Source: Terana coerulea
Lineage: Eukaryota > Basidiomycota > Agaricomycetes > Polyporales > Phanerochaetaceae
Direction: 5' to 3'
DNA: 64,000 bases
Assembly (NCBI GenBank): GCA_024811115.1
Contig: JAKOGH010000142.1
Coordinates: forward strand, 62,001 to 126,000
Within the stretch, counting starts at the first letter, position 1. Each line of letters begins with the position of its first letter. Shown here one piece after another: positions 24,340 through 35,550 of the stretch. The translations under genes and the position numbers were made by a program. The notes under the pieces are model-generated. The model saw only the letters and a list, made by a program, of their open reading frames with translations, did no database searches and had not been told where the DNA came from.

Positions 24340-26362
24340 ATGACTGTGTCAGGAGGCACCTTGCGAACGGGGTAGGAATAATGCTCTCTGAAGCAGTGTA
24401 TTCGCGCTCGTCTCTATCTACGTAGTCACTGATCTCTGTATTTCTAGCTCCAGACGCGACTCCGATGCCCTGGCAGATCTCAAGGCACTTATCGAGATCA
24501 TAGCGGACTCTGTCAGCTCCATCGAGGCTACTCTCTCCTCGAAGAACCTCGAGTTTCCGTCGCTACAGACCCCATTGACCGTAGAAAGCGAGGGAGCGCG
24601 GATGCTACCCGAAGTGCTGCAATCCGGAGCCTTGATCATCTCGGCAGCTGCTCAGCTGATCAGTACAGTTCGGCCTCCGGGGGCGACCTTGCTAGCTACA
24701 GCAACTTCGGTATGTGCACGTATCTTGCGTCTCATGTACGGTATGGTTTTACATTATTGTCAACCAGCATGCCCTGCCTGCAGCCCTAGGAATCGCAGCT
24801 ACGGCAAATGCCGCTGAAGCTTGCAGGGAGGCTGGACCTCAAGTACGTGTGCTGGTGCCCATTGTTATGAAAAGCTTATTGGCGCGCAGGGTGCTCATGT
24901 GAAGGATATTGCTCGCGCGAGCAACATCGACCCGTCGAAACTTGGTAAGCGTCGCTTTATAATCTCTTTCATCACGGTGCCTTACATCGTTCGCCAGCTC
25001 GCGCGCTTCGTGTGTTGGCAACGAACCACATTTTTGTGGAGGTTTCCCTGACGTGTTTGCGAATAACCGTATCTCCTGCGGGTTGGATACAGGCAAGTCT
25101 GTGGAGAAGTTGTTAGCCAAGTGAGGACTCTATTTGGGTTTTCCCTCACTCGCGATGCTCAGGCTCATGCCTACGATAGTCCTGATGCCAAACACGTCGG
25201 CACCTCGGGACTTGCTGCCATCGTTGGCCTCTGGTGAGCGTATATCACAACTCAGTGCCACATTTCTTGACGCGTCATCTATTCTCAGCACCGACGAGTC
25301 AATGAAGGCCGCTTCCTACCTGCAGGACGCCCTTTTCGACCCCAAGATTGCTATGACACAGGAGCCCCACGAATCGGCTCTCAGCCTCGCATTCGACACG
25401 AAGACCAGCCGCTCAGGCTTCGAATGGTACGAAATGAAAGGAAACGAGAAACGGCTCATGCGTCTCGGATTGGCGATGGATGGAACTAAGCAAGCAAACC
25501 CTTCTGACGCTATTATTCACGGTATTCTCCATCACTCTAAGTCGCTAATTTGTCGCTGATAAGTGTGGATAGGTTTTGACTGGGCCGGCCTGAAGCCGGG
25601 GCTGTCATCGTAGATGTCGGAGGGGGTATTGGGGCTCAGTCTATGACCCTTGCCCAAACTTACAACCATCTGCGTTTCATCGTGCAAGATCGTGAACAAG
25701 CTGTGAAGGATGGCGAACAAGTGCGTCCAAGTAAGATTGATATATTGACTCATACTAAGATTGTGCTCCAGTTTTGGGAGGGAAGTCTCCCTGGTGCCCT
25801 GAAATCTGGAAAAGTCGCTTTGCAAGGTACATGGTTTTACCCTACCTTCTGAGCATGCCGTGACTTGTGGCTTCACACAGCCCACGATTTCTTCACCCCT
25901 CAGCCCGTCAAGGACGCGGAGATCTTCCTTCTCCGCTGTGTCCTTCACGATTGGCCCGACAGGTACTGCGCGCAGATCCTTCGCCGCTTGCGCGATGCCG
26001 CCACACCCACTACACGACTGATGCTCATCGACTGCCTGTTGCCCTACACCTGCACAGAGGAGAACAATAAATCTATTCCAGGGGCCGAGCGCCGCGTATT
26101 TCCCGCTCCTTTGCTCCCCAACGGAGGGTATGCAGCTACGAGCAACTACTTCAACGATATCTCGGTATTTTATCCGCTTTCCCTCTATTCCTTAGCTGAC
26201 TAGCGACGGTCGTTGTAGATGATGGAGATGCAGAATGGAAAGGAGCGCACGATCAAGGAAATCCAAGACCTTATGGAACAGACTGGCTGGAAGCTAGTAC
26301 AGGTCTACTTGGACGGCGCGATGACAATGGGTTCCGACAAGGCGATCGGCATCCCAGCTTAG
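24340..26362 (+). CDS. SAM-dependent O-methyltransferase (COMT-like, family 2)
   Basis: Methylates hydroxyl groups of small aromatic compounds using S-adenosylmethionine. Start MTVSGGTLRTG, then a first intron to SRRDSDALADLKALIEIIAD. A winged-helix dimerisation part follows (HALPAALGIAATANAAEACR, HVKDIARASNIDPSKLARAL, LRVLATNHIFVEVSPDVFAN). The catalytic domain has the SAM motif VIVDVGGGIGAQS, the acidic residue region FIVQDREQAVKDGEQ, FFTPQPVKDAEIFLLRCVLH and the HDWPD signature containing the presumed catalytic His, and ends with DLMEQTGWKLVQVYLDGAMT, MGSDKAIGIPA. Eight or more short introns, all reconcilable with an intact frame. Typical of basidiomycete secondary metabolism; the substrate is unknown. 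It sits alone between decayed F-box copies. Confidence 0.92.
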
Positions 26363-27159
26363 GGCATGCTTTGGTTATGTCGGCACACTTTTGCTTCGGA
26401 GGGCTGCTAAACAAGCGATAGATCTATAGTACGAATCAAAGTAGCGTGAACATCGGACTGAACTTAACTGTGTCAGCGGCCAAGACGAAATAAAATGATG
26501 CATTCAACTGCGAAACCAGGTCTCTCCGCATCATGGACCAACGGGAAGACAATCGAGTACCTTACCTCCTGCATTCGCAGCAGTTCTCCTGCGCCGGTGG
26601 TTTTATTGCTTCCATTTCAGCCGAGTCCTAAGTCTCGTCTCTCAATGTCATACTGTCTGACAAGTCATCGCAGGACGTGAAAATGCGCGTTGAACATACG
26701 CGTGGAGCCGTCTTGCGACCTATTTCATTCGGCTCTGCTAAGGGTTGAGTTATAACACCTCGGGTGTTGCAACGAAAGTTGCCTGAGAGGTATGTGTCCC
26801 AACCTATTGGCTCTAAGTGCGCGCGTATTTGACACCGAGAACAGGATTATGTGCGCCGCCAACAATGGATCGATTATACGTCATACAAGTACAACTCTAC
26901 CCGGAATTTCGTCGCCATCTACGGCAGCCAATAATCTGATCGAAGGTAAGCCATATTCAGGTCATCAACGGTTCCAGACACCTTGGAAACAAAATGTTAG
27001 AGCGACGTGTATCTGCTCCGGCATAAACAGTCAAAGAGAAATAGTTTCAATTGGAGTTCTGGGTATGACTGTCAGTTTATCGCACGCACGACAGATATTG
27101 AGTATCTTACCTTACAATCAGAACCCATCTAGTACCTCGCCGACCTCACCCGCCGCCGG
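26363..27159. other. Gene-poor stretch
   Basis: About 0.8 kb after the O-methyltransferase stop and before the stop of the minus-strand F-box-like gene. No supported gene or repeat seen. Confidence 0.5.
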
Positions 27160-28531
27160 TTACTCCTCCACGTGGTCTGCGCCTTGGTCCACGTTACCAT
27201 GTGCATCGCGTCGCATTTCCTTTCCTGCTGCGACGCCCATCGTGGCGGTGTCCTGTACCTCTTCACAAGCGTCCGAACCCATCATCTCATGCGCCAAATC
27301 AGGAGTGCCCTGCGTCGTCGCCTCTGTAGTAGAGGTCCCCATCTCATCTCCAGCTGGAACGCCCGCTGCGACAGACTCCTCGGCATAATCGTCGGCTACC
27401 ATACCCGCCGTTCCCGGCGTCGTGCCGTCCGCGACTTGCGCCTGTGCCTGTGCCTCTACGCCATCGGTCTCTATCTTGTTTCCTATCGCGACATCCGCCT
27501 TGGTTGACCCGACTGTCCCCTCAGGCTTATCTGCTCCCGGTTCCGTTGCGGCCGACGCCGCACCAGCGGGGTCGTTCGCCTTTGTTTCTAGAGTATTCTC
27601 TCCGGATACAACATATACCACGACAGATTCTTTCGAATCTTCGTCGGCTCCCATACCCGTCGTGTCCACTGTCGTACCAGCCGCAACATGGTACCCCTCG
27701 ACATCTACACCATTTGTCTCTCCTGCCCTGCCCGTTGTGACATCCGTCTCTTCTTCGGCCTCCGGTCCTGTCAGCGCTGGCTCCAGCACCGTGCCAGCCG
27801 TATTCTGCATACCCGCCCTAGCACCATCGGGGTCCGCCTCGTCTTCCATCACTGCGTCGGCGTGGACAGATCCGTCGGCACCTTCTTCGGCTTCCGTATT
27901 TATCGTCTCGAGCGTCGCGCTACCTGTGCCCTGCGCCGTTGTCTCTGCGTTCGTCCTCGCCTGGTCTCCGGTGTCTCCCTGCTGCTGGCTTTTCCTGGCT
28001 AGAATCTTCCGCAGGAAATCCTCCTTCTCATCACGTTCACAAAGCCAGAGATCAATGATTTCGAGACGAGTAAGCGAGACTATGACACTGTCAACCTCGT
28101 ACTCTGTTGGTGCTCCGAGGACCCCATGTAAGGAGATTGCATCCTGCTGATATTCCAAGAAAGCACTCAGCTTTCCGCGTTGATTAGTTTCAGGTAAGAA
28201 CTCCTCCTGGTGGATGCTATCCAGAAGCCACTGAACAATTTGCTTGCTTGCTAGCCACTGCTGTAGGCAGAATGACACCATTCGAATACTGTACTTTACC
28301 ACGGCGGCATACCAGGCTGTACAAGCCAAGTACTTTCCTCCTGTCTCTCTTCTCCGAGTCCGGAAAGCTCGTTGTCCAATGAACCAATCGCCTAGTCTCC
28401 ACAGCGACCGCGTTCACGACCATTTGGAAAATCTTGTCGATAAGCTCAACGGGGAGCCTGATGTCGGCGACTGTGGCAAGATCTTGGTGGCCGTCTGACG
28501 CGACAGGGTCCGACTGGCGGGCGGGATCCAT
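27160..28531 (-). CDS. F-box-like protein, internally shortened, with long acidic Ala/Thr-rich tail
   Basis: The ATG at 28531 gives MDPARQSDPVASDGHQDLAT and the F-box-like helix LPVELIDKIFQMVV. Exon 1 (28531-28313, exactly 73 codons) ends at LGLYSL. A 52-nt GTATGC...CTACAG intron (28312-28261) joins in frame to QWLASKQIVQWLLDSIHQEE, LHGVLGAPTEYEVDSVIVSL and FLRKILARKSQQ, the C-terminal part of the family. The middle several hundred residues present in the copy at 30136-31809 are missing. About 230 residues of low-complexity Ala/Thr/Glu/Asp follow, containing loose repeats (GMGADEDSKESVV, GMVADDYAEESVA). The spliced product would be about 439 residues. Either a reshaped gene or a pseudogene kept open by chance; the preserved 366-codon second exon favours the former. 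Confidence 0.6.
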
Positions 28532-29263
28532 GAGGGGACGATGGGGGTACCGGTGAGTGAGGAGTGGGAGCGGGCGTACAGTTGAGAGGAGAGCATATAC
28601 GGGCTGCGCGAGATGCTGTTCCTAGGATGGATGTAATAGGCCGACTGCAGGCACATGAACCGCGCCCACGTATATGGGGACTGCTGTGTTTCCGCGCTAT
28701 AAAAGTCGCGTGCGCGTAGCGTCACATCCGTGACAGTCGCGCTTCTCTGGCTGCGCCACCTCTTCCCGCCTGTACGAGCAGTTTCCGAAACCCGTGGTAT
28801 GCCCCGCAGACCACAGAAATTGAGTCTACGGCATGCTGTGCTTACCTGGTGTCTTACTCCACAATCGCTCAGATATGTGGATGTCACGGGCGCGGGGCTG
28901 GCATGTGTATCCTACAAAACAATAGCGAGCCTGGTCAAAATAATTGAAGTATTGATCCGCAACAGTTTGAGCAGCATGGCTGGCTGCCAGCGCATACTCG
29001 CGCGCAGGGAAACGAACAAGTTTACAAGCAGAGTCCTAGATACTATGATCTTAGCCTCCTCTCGTCCCACGTACAACTAGCAGCGGTGCATAGATTGACA
29101 AGCGGACCTGTCTTCCACCACAGCCTACTGTTCTGCATGCTGTGCCCCCGCCCACACTTCCTTGTGCATCAGAACCCTTCTCGTCCAAGTTTGCGATACC
29201 TGCAATGCACATATGCTAGCACAGTCATTGATATTCTAGTCTGCAGCTTCCGCCGGGGTCCTC
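28532..29263. other. Gene-poor stretch between F-box copies
   Basis: About 0.7 kb. Contains the promoter side of the minus-strand gene starting at 28531. A TATAAAA is present on the plus strand near 28697, but no plus-strand gene follows. Confidence 0.5.
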
Positions 29264-29720
29264 TCAGGCTGTTGCCCTGCATTGACTCGGACCACCGCCT
29301 TGCCGTGCAACCCCATCGCAGGGCCATATACCCCTGGTATCTCGCGCCACCCTCTTTCCGGCTTCTGCTCGCCAGGATAGCGCGAAGGAAGTTAGCAAAC
29401 TCAGCCTAATCAAGGCCAAGTACTTCGGGCGGTTAGCTACAACGACGTAGCCGTCAACTTCGTATTGTGTCGGTGCTCCGAGGATCTCATCTGTAAAGAT
29501 GAGAGGAAACCAAATGAGCCCCGTCCGGAACTTCGTCTGGCGGTGGGTCACGGGAATCAGCTCGCCCTTGCGGACGTTCTCTAGGAGCCACCTGAAGCTG
29601 TCCACGCGCTCCGAGACTAAGAGACATTCCTAGATGACAGTAGCCAAGGAGAGCAGCCTGCGGGCGTGTGCCCAGTCCAGCCGGCCGAACGTCCGGAGAT
29701 CCGCGCCGTCACCGTGCACA
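29264..29720 (-). pseudogene. F-box-like family fragment with in-frame stop
   Basis: Read from the right: LRTFGRLDWAHARRLLSLAT, VI, stop, ECLLVSERVDSFRWLLENV, RKGELIP, then DEILGAPTQYEVDGYVVVAN. This aligns with FKSVDWTRVDKLLCAFDALQ, ECRIYLEAEDAHIFTWLLDN and HDILTAPAEYRVGESVVSLT of the copy at 30136-31809. The stop codon and the absence of the N-terminal two thirds show a dead fragment. The region 29721-30135 to its right has no recognisable gene. Confidence 0.7.
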
Positions 29721-30135
29721 GTACTTGCGGATTATTGGATAGTGTCGGCGCCGCACAACAGGTCGTCGGCGCGGTTCCAAGGTGTACGTCTGAGCCGGTT
29801 AAGACCCACACCTGCGCAATCATACAATCCGATTTTTGTGCATAGCCGCGGCTCTGAAGTATGGCGGAAGGGCATCGCGAACGCTTCTTGACGGCATTGC
29901 CACGGTAGAGTTGCTCCTAGCCACTATAGGCTTGAAGTTGTGTTGTGCGGTGCGGCACAGAGACGCAAAAGATAGGCGTCGGTTGGATGGGCGGAGTCTC
30001 GGGCTCGCTCTCCGCGCCGCCTTGAGCCACCAAAACGACGCTATCGGAGACCTGGATATGCGTTCAGACTGCCGCCATAGGTGTGCCACAAGCATCGATC
30101 AGCTCCCCGATCAGCCTCGCCCGTCACAATGCAAG

Positions 30136-31809
30136 TTACTCTGGTGCGTTGATCTCCGATTCCCTCTCTTCTCGTGGCCTGACGCCTGCCATGACACAGC
30201 CATCCGCCTGTTCTTCAGCTCCTGGGCCCTGTGTGCCCTGTGTGCCCCTCTCTAGTCTGCCCACCGCCTCGCCACGGGCCTCTGTGTGATTTTCGCTGTT
30301 CCTCGCCAGGACGCGACGCAGAAAGTCCTGCTTGTCTTCAACGGACTCGCGGCACGAGAGTTTGCATATCTCGGGACGCGTTAACGAGACGACGCTTTCG
30401 CCTACTCTATACTCTGCTGGCGCCGTGAGGATGTCATGCAGGGAGATAGTCACGGATGGCCACCTCCCGACATTGAGCTGGACTATCAGCTTGCCCAGGC
30501 AATCAGCTTCAGGTAAGAACTTTCCCGCTGGGATGTTGTCCAGAAGCCATGTGAATATGTGCGCGTCCTCGGCCTCCAAGTATATGCGGCACTCTTGGAG
30601 TGCATCGAACGCGCACAGCAGTTTGTCGACACGCGTCCAGTCCACGCTTTTGAAGTGGGCAAGCTCGGTGCGCTCGTTCAGGTTGGGTAGGGTGAACTCG
30701 ATGGAGGGTACCTTCCGATCGGGCCCAGTGCCCGGAACAAAGTCGCGCTGTGTGAAGTAAAAGTTGACCCCAATCGTGGACTGACTGAGGGAGCTTCGCA
30801 AGCGGGCCGCAAGCTTTCCAGCTGTAAATGTCCACATTGTTATTAAACTCGTGCTCGGAATGAATAAATGAGAACCTCCGTACCACTCCATGATAGCTCT
30901 GTCTCCTTGTGACCCCTCGGGCTCACAGCGGGGAGTAGTCCTACGAAGAAATTGTAGAGTGACGCAAAGACATTGGGCGGGTATGATTTGTGCAAGGCGG
31001 TAGAGAATAAAGCCATGAATGTGAGCTGAGCCTCGAATTCGGGCACTCCGCAAAGGGATGCAGAGATGATCGTAAGGTTGTGCTGCTTGGATTGTGACCG
31101 AAATCTTGTAGTCAACACCGAGTCGATTCCTTCGTGGAAGACGAGCCTCTCGCACGCCACAAAACCCGATGCTTGGCGCATTGGAGAGCAGCTGGAAGAG
31201 ATGAGTGGGGTGTCGAAAATGAAGGTCGGTGAGGGTCATGGACCAGAGCTGAAACACATGCCGGGGAAGTGTTCGGGGAAGACCGCACGACAAGGAATGT
31301 GGAGCGTACGACGGCACGTCCACGCCAGAGGTGTGTACAGCGTATGAATTATTCAAAGACAGTTCCCAGCCGTTCCGGACGACCTCTGTAGGCAGCTTGA
31401 AGAATGCGTGATGTAACCAAGGCTTCCACGGCCCCCGACATTCGACTTCATGTTCATGAATACACTCCGCGAGGTCTGGTAGCCCTGAAACCGGGCGGCG
31501 CAAGAACGACAGCAATTCGTCGACGTCCTCGCGCGACCGCAGACGCAGTGCGCGGTACATGTACTTTCGGCATCGTGCAGCCCAGTGGCGACAGACCAGG
31601 CTGTACGAACCAAGCAGTCGTCGCCTCTCCACTGCCTCTTCCAGAGTAGATACGAAGAGGTCTGCCATGCTGATATACGAGTCGGGCATGGCTTCTGACA
31701 CCAAGTCCAAGAGGATCCTATCGATGATCTCCGCGGGAAGGTCGGCGGCTGTAGCGAGGTAGCGACGGTGTTCGGGCGCGACAGAGACCAAACGGCCAGT
31801 AGGGTCCAT
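30136..31809 (-). CDS. F-box-like protein, longest family copy (557-codon ORF)
   Basis: Single open frame from 31809 (MDPTGRLVSVAPEHRRYLAT) with an F-box-like start (DLPAEIIDRILLDLV) and SLVCRHWAARCRKYMYRALR, typical of the large basidiomycete F-box families that recruit substrates to SCF ubiquitin ligases. The C-terminal half has VDWTRVDKLLCAFDALQECR, HIFTWLLDNIPAGKFLPEAD and FLRRVLARNSEN. Between about 31165 and 30890, however, the frame matching the relic at 21.1-22.7 kb is a different one (CERLVFHEGIDSVLTTRF, TFMALFSTALHKSYPPNVF), so the 557-codon frame probably crosses a segment in the wrong frame. A 41-nt GTGAGC...GGAG intron could explain the right-hand switch; the left one falls at a GGGTTTT run. 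Target unknown. Confidence 0.65.
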   Translation of the reverse strand: MDPTGRLVSVAPEHRRYLATAADLPAEIIDRILLDLVSEAMPDSYISMADLFVSTLEEAVERRRLLGSYSLVCRHWAARCRKYMYRALRLRSREDVDELLSFLRRPVSGLPDLAECIHEHEVECRGPWKPWLHHAFFKLPTEVVRNGWELSLNNSYAVHTSGVDVPSYAPHSLSCGLPRTLPRHVFQLWSMTLTDLHFRHPTHLFQLLSNAPSIGFCGVREARLPRRNRLGVDYKISVTIQAAQPYDHLCIPLRSARIRGSAHIHGFILYRLAQIIPAQCLCVTLQFLRRTTPRCEPEGSQGDRAIMEWYGGSHLFIPSTSLITMWTFTAGKLAARLRSSLSQSTIGVNFYFTQRDFVPGTGPDRKVPSIEFTLPNLNERTELAHFKSVDWTRVDKLLCAFDALQECRIYLEAEDAHIFTWLLDNIPAGKFLPEADCLGKLIVQLNVGRWPSVTISLHDILTAPAEYRVGESVVSLTRPEICKLSCRESVEDKQDFLRRVLARNSENHTEARGEAVGRLERGTQGTQGPGAEEQADGCVMAGVRPREERESEINAPE

Positions 31810-32718
31810 TGGGCGAACGTTGAATGCGAAAGATAGACGGGCGCGACTCTAGAATGTGAGGCGAATATATAGGAACTGGGAAGATGCTGTGCCGAGCACT
31901 AGCCAGCGGTCGTGCAGCGCAAAGCTGGGTCTGTCACCAGTACTGCCGCGGCGCTCGACGCGGCTGTCCCACTGACGCTCGAGCATCCTCAAGAAACCGT
32001 CCTAGATATTCCTGCAGAGTATGTTTTAGCTTTAACTCGGCGACGAAGAAAAACAGCAATAAACGTCATACATGTTATGCTGGCTGCAGTTGCTTCCTGT
32101 GCGAATTTTCGTGAGTCGTGGAAGGTCGTGGATGAGGTTCACGTGAAGCATGGTCTACTAACCCGGTCTCTGGCCTGTTCCGAGAATTTAAAACTGCGCT
32201 GTGCTCGTGCCCCCGGGCCCGTAGGTCCATATCACCATAGTTCACATACTTTGACTGGCTCAGGATCCGAGTAGGGGCTCATTCGCTTTGCTTTTATGCC
32301 GTTGATAGTCAGCACGTTCAACGCTCAGTTTGAAGAATAAACCACACTGAGAACCTCGCGGCGCTAACCGATGCTATAACCCGGGACGCCGAGATGTCGT
32401 GTGCGCTGGAGAGTGGCACGGATCCTATTGCACCGCTTGCTTTACACCTCTCTCTGCCCTCTCTCACCGGCTGGCGGTAACCAACCACAGTGCAACAGAG
32501 TGCAACCAATCCGGGGCTTGCACTTGGACTGATCGCAGGGCAATCACATGGCCAAGTGGACGCCTGCTCATGACATCGCGCCGTTTTCATGTGATAAAGT
32601 CCCCTCCTTAAAACGTTCATCTTCAACAAAATGCCGTCGACCACATATCCCTCCCGTACCATTGGTCTGCCGGTAACCAGCCCAACTCGTCTACACGCAT
32701 CCCTGCCTGCTTGGAGTA
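31810..32718. other. Intergenic: divergent promoters of F-box gene and acyl-CoA dehydrogenase
   Basis: About 0.9 kb between divergent starts. TATATATTCG on the minus strand near 31865 may be the F-box promoter. No supported coding segment. Confidence 0.55.
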
Positions 32719-34817
32719 ATGGCCACCAAGGAGTTGAAGGAGTATACCAGAGAGGAGGTCGCGAAGGTATGCCGTCGTGACGTCGTAGACAGAGCACGTA
32801 CCCAGCTTACCTTGTATGTTTTCAGCACAACACTCCCGATGACCTGGTTAGTATCGGCTGAGCATACAATCTACCCCAATACTAACTCTAGGAAAATGCC
32901 CAGTGGATAATCATCGATGCCAAAGTGTTCAACATCAGCAGGTTCAAAGACATGCACCCGGGTGGCACGTCAGTTTTCTTTGACGACGAAATCCGTAGGT
33001 CACCAAAGTTGTCGAAATCCGCTCCTTGTCTCACGCGTCTTCCAGCCGGCCAGGATGCTACGGAAGCATTCTACGCTCTTCACCGGCACGAAGTACTCCA
33101 GAGGCCGCAGTACGCGCGCCTGCAAGTAGGAACACTGAAGGGTGAACAAAGCGTCGTCGTGGCGAAGACCACCGGTGCTTTGAGCAAGGTCCCATACGCC
33201 GAGCCCACATGGTTGGCAGACGGCTACCATAGTCCCTACTACAAAGAGGTGGGTAAATCCGTCGCGACTCGAGGAATGCGTCACTCATTGCTGGATCAGA
33301 GCCACCGTAGCTTGCAGAAGGCGGTGCGCGAATTCGTGGACGACGTTATATACCCAGATGCTCAAGCTCGGGAAGCGGACGGCAAGCGGCCGAGCTTGGA
33401 TGTCATTGAGAAGATGGCGTACGTTTCTGGTTTGGTGTGATCCCGCTTGTTTATCTGAACGCTTCTCATAGTGCCCTCAACTTGCATGCAATGCGTATGG
33501 GACCAGGAAAGCATCTCAAGGGCAAGTCGCTATTCAATGGCATTGTATCTCCAGAAGACGTAGGAGGAACCGCTGTTCTATGGTAATCTTTGGCTGACGT
33601 TCTGGCTCAGTTCGACTACTTCCACGAGCTCGTGGTTACCCAAGAGGTCGGTCGACTGGGTGCGCGAGGATACGGCGATGGTCTGCAGGCTGGCGCTGTC
33701 ATCGGTCTCCCACCCGTACTCAACTTCGCACAACCCGAGCTTCGCAAGCGCGTCTCAGAGGATGTGCTATCAGGAAAGAAGTTCATATCTCTGGCCATCT
33801 CAGAGGCTTTCGCCGGCAGTGACGTCCAGGGGCTGAAGACGACGGCGAAGAAGACAGAGGACGGAAAGCACTGGATCATTAACGGAACCAAGAAGTGGAT
33901 CACGAACGGAACGTGAGTGCTGTGCGTCTAGGCGAGTGATACGTAGGGCTGATCAGCTGCTGTGTAGATTCTCCGATTACTTCACTGTTGGCTGCAAGAC
34001 TGAGGATGGCTTCACGGTCATCCTAGTTGAGCGAAGCGAGGGTGTTGAAACCAAAGCTATCAAGACATCATATTCTCCGGCTGCCGGCACTGCGTATATC
34101 ACTGTATGTCTTCTGTCTTTCATGTTGAAGGTCGTACTGATTCGTCTTTGCAGTTTGAGAATGTTAAAGTGCCCGTGGAGAACACCTTGGGCCCAGAAGG
34201 AGGAGGAATCTTTGTCATCCTCAGCAACTTCAACCACGAGCGATGGGTCATGTGCTGCAGCTCTGCCCGGAGCCAACGCATCATTGTTGAGGAGTGCCTC
34301 AAGTGGACTGCCCAGCGGAAGGCGTTCGGCAAGCCGTTGAATTCGCTGGCCGTCATCCGTAGCAAGCTCGCCGCCATGATAGCGCGGGTGGAGAGCGTGC
34401 AGAGCTGGCTGGAGAATATCACCTACCAGATGAATAACATGGTGTGTAGCAACTTTGTCCCATAAACGCGGATGCTGACTACTGTGACCTTAGTCGTACA
34501 AGGAACAAGCACAGAAGCTCGCGGGACCAATAGGCCTGCTGAAGATGTACACGACGCGTTCTGCCCAGGACACTGCGCGTGATGCGGTACAGATCTTTGG
34601 TGGTCGTGGTATCACTCAAAGTGGTATGGGCCGCTTCATCGAGCACGTACGTACTAGTCCCAGCCTTTCCGTTGGCGGGATTTGAGGAACTAATCACATT
34701 GTATAGTACTACCGCACTGTTACATTTGACTCGCTCCTGGGTGGTGCGGAGGACGTGTTGGGCGATCTTGGTGTACGCCAGGCAATTGCCAAGATGCCGA
34801 AGAATGCAAGACTTTGA
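32719..34817 (+). CDS. Acyl-CoA dehydrogenase with N-terminal cytochrome b5 domain
   Basis: The first two small exons give MATKELKEYTREEVAK and HNTPDDL, then ENAQWIIIDAKVFNISRF and KDMHPGGTSVFF, a cytochrome b5 fold with the HPGG heme ligand; the second heme His lies in FYALHRHEVL. The acyl-CoA dehydrogenase follows: an N-terminal helical part (RSLQKAVREFVDDVIYPDAQ, RLGARGYGDGLQAGAVIGLP), middle beta part (ISLAISEAFAGSDVQGLKTT, WIINGTKKWITNGT, ENVKVPVENTLG) and C-terminal helices (RIIVEECLKWTAQRKAFGKP, AVQIFGGRGITQSGMGRFIE, RTVTFDSLLGGAEDVLGDLG). FAD-linked alpha,beta-dehydrogenation of an acyl-CoA is expected, with b5 as possible electron partner. This fusion is a known fungal form. Substrate chain length unknown. 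Confidence 0.9.
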
Positions 34818-35550
34818 AGGGGCCGGCGTTCCACATGTATGGCCAGCTTGTTTCCAATACCCTTAGCACCTATTTTTTCTCAGTCATAGGATACCTATAC
34901 ATACACCATCTGTATATATACAGCAAGTAATTGCATTTCGAAGCAACAGCATCACGCGATGAGTGTAACCGAAAGCCCAAACTAAGACTCAGAGAGCCGG
35001 CCGAGGTAACGAGTCTGTTCGAAGTCGGTACCCGGCGCTAAGTTGTAGTTGTAAAACCACACAGAGCCAAATAAACGATGACGGCTTCGGCTTCAGCGAC
35101 GCGGCAGGGCCTGCTTTTCACCTCTCTGAACGACCACCACCACTATCCTCCGCCATACCTTCGTCTCTTCATAGACCTCTCTATTCGCTCTCTTGGACGA
35201 CTCTACTATTGATATCGTCTTCACTCATAATAACAGACTCGACCGAGGACGCCCAACGTCGCCGCAACTAGATTCACTTACGTTCGAATTCAGGTGGCGG
35301 GAAAGGCTTGACGAGTAGCGGGTTTCTGTCTCCAACTTCCTGTATCAATATCACTGCATGTAAGAGTTCTTTGTTTACCGCACCGGTGTGGGGACCCTCT
35401 CATGGTTACAGACTCTCTGACATACACTCAATCCTGTTGCATCCCCCGCTCTGTCACGTCGATACTCATTATCCTGTCACACTCTGTCGTACTCAGAAAA
35501 CAAACACGCATATTTGATCAGCTATAACCCCGTGCTGAGTACTCGCAAAG
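34818..35550. other. Intergenic: RRM gene promoter and leader
   Basis: About 0.7 kb. The part from roughly 35090 onward is strongly C/T-rich and probably transcribed leader of the RRM gene. No gene seen. Confidence 0.55.

Noticed and set aside
27422..28150. 242-codon plus-strand ORF
   Set aside because: It is the antisense of the Ala/Thr-rich F-box tail; its Ser/Val/Pro text mirrors the repeat composition and it has no start context or domain.
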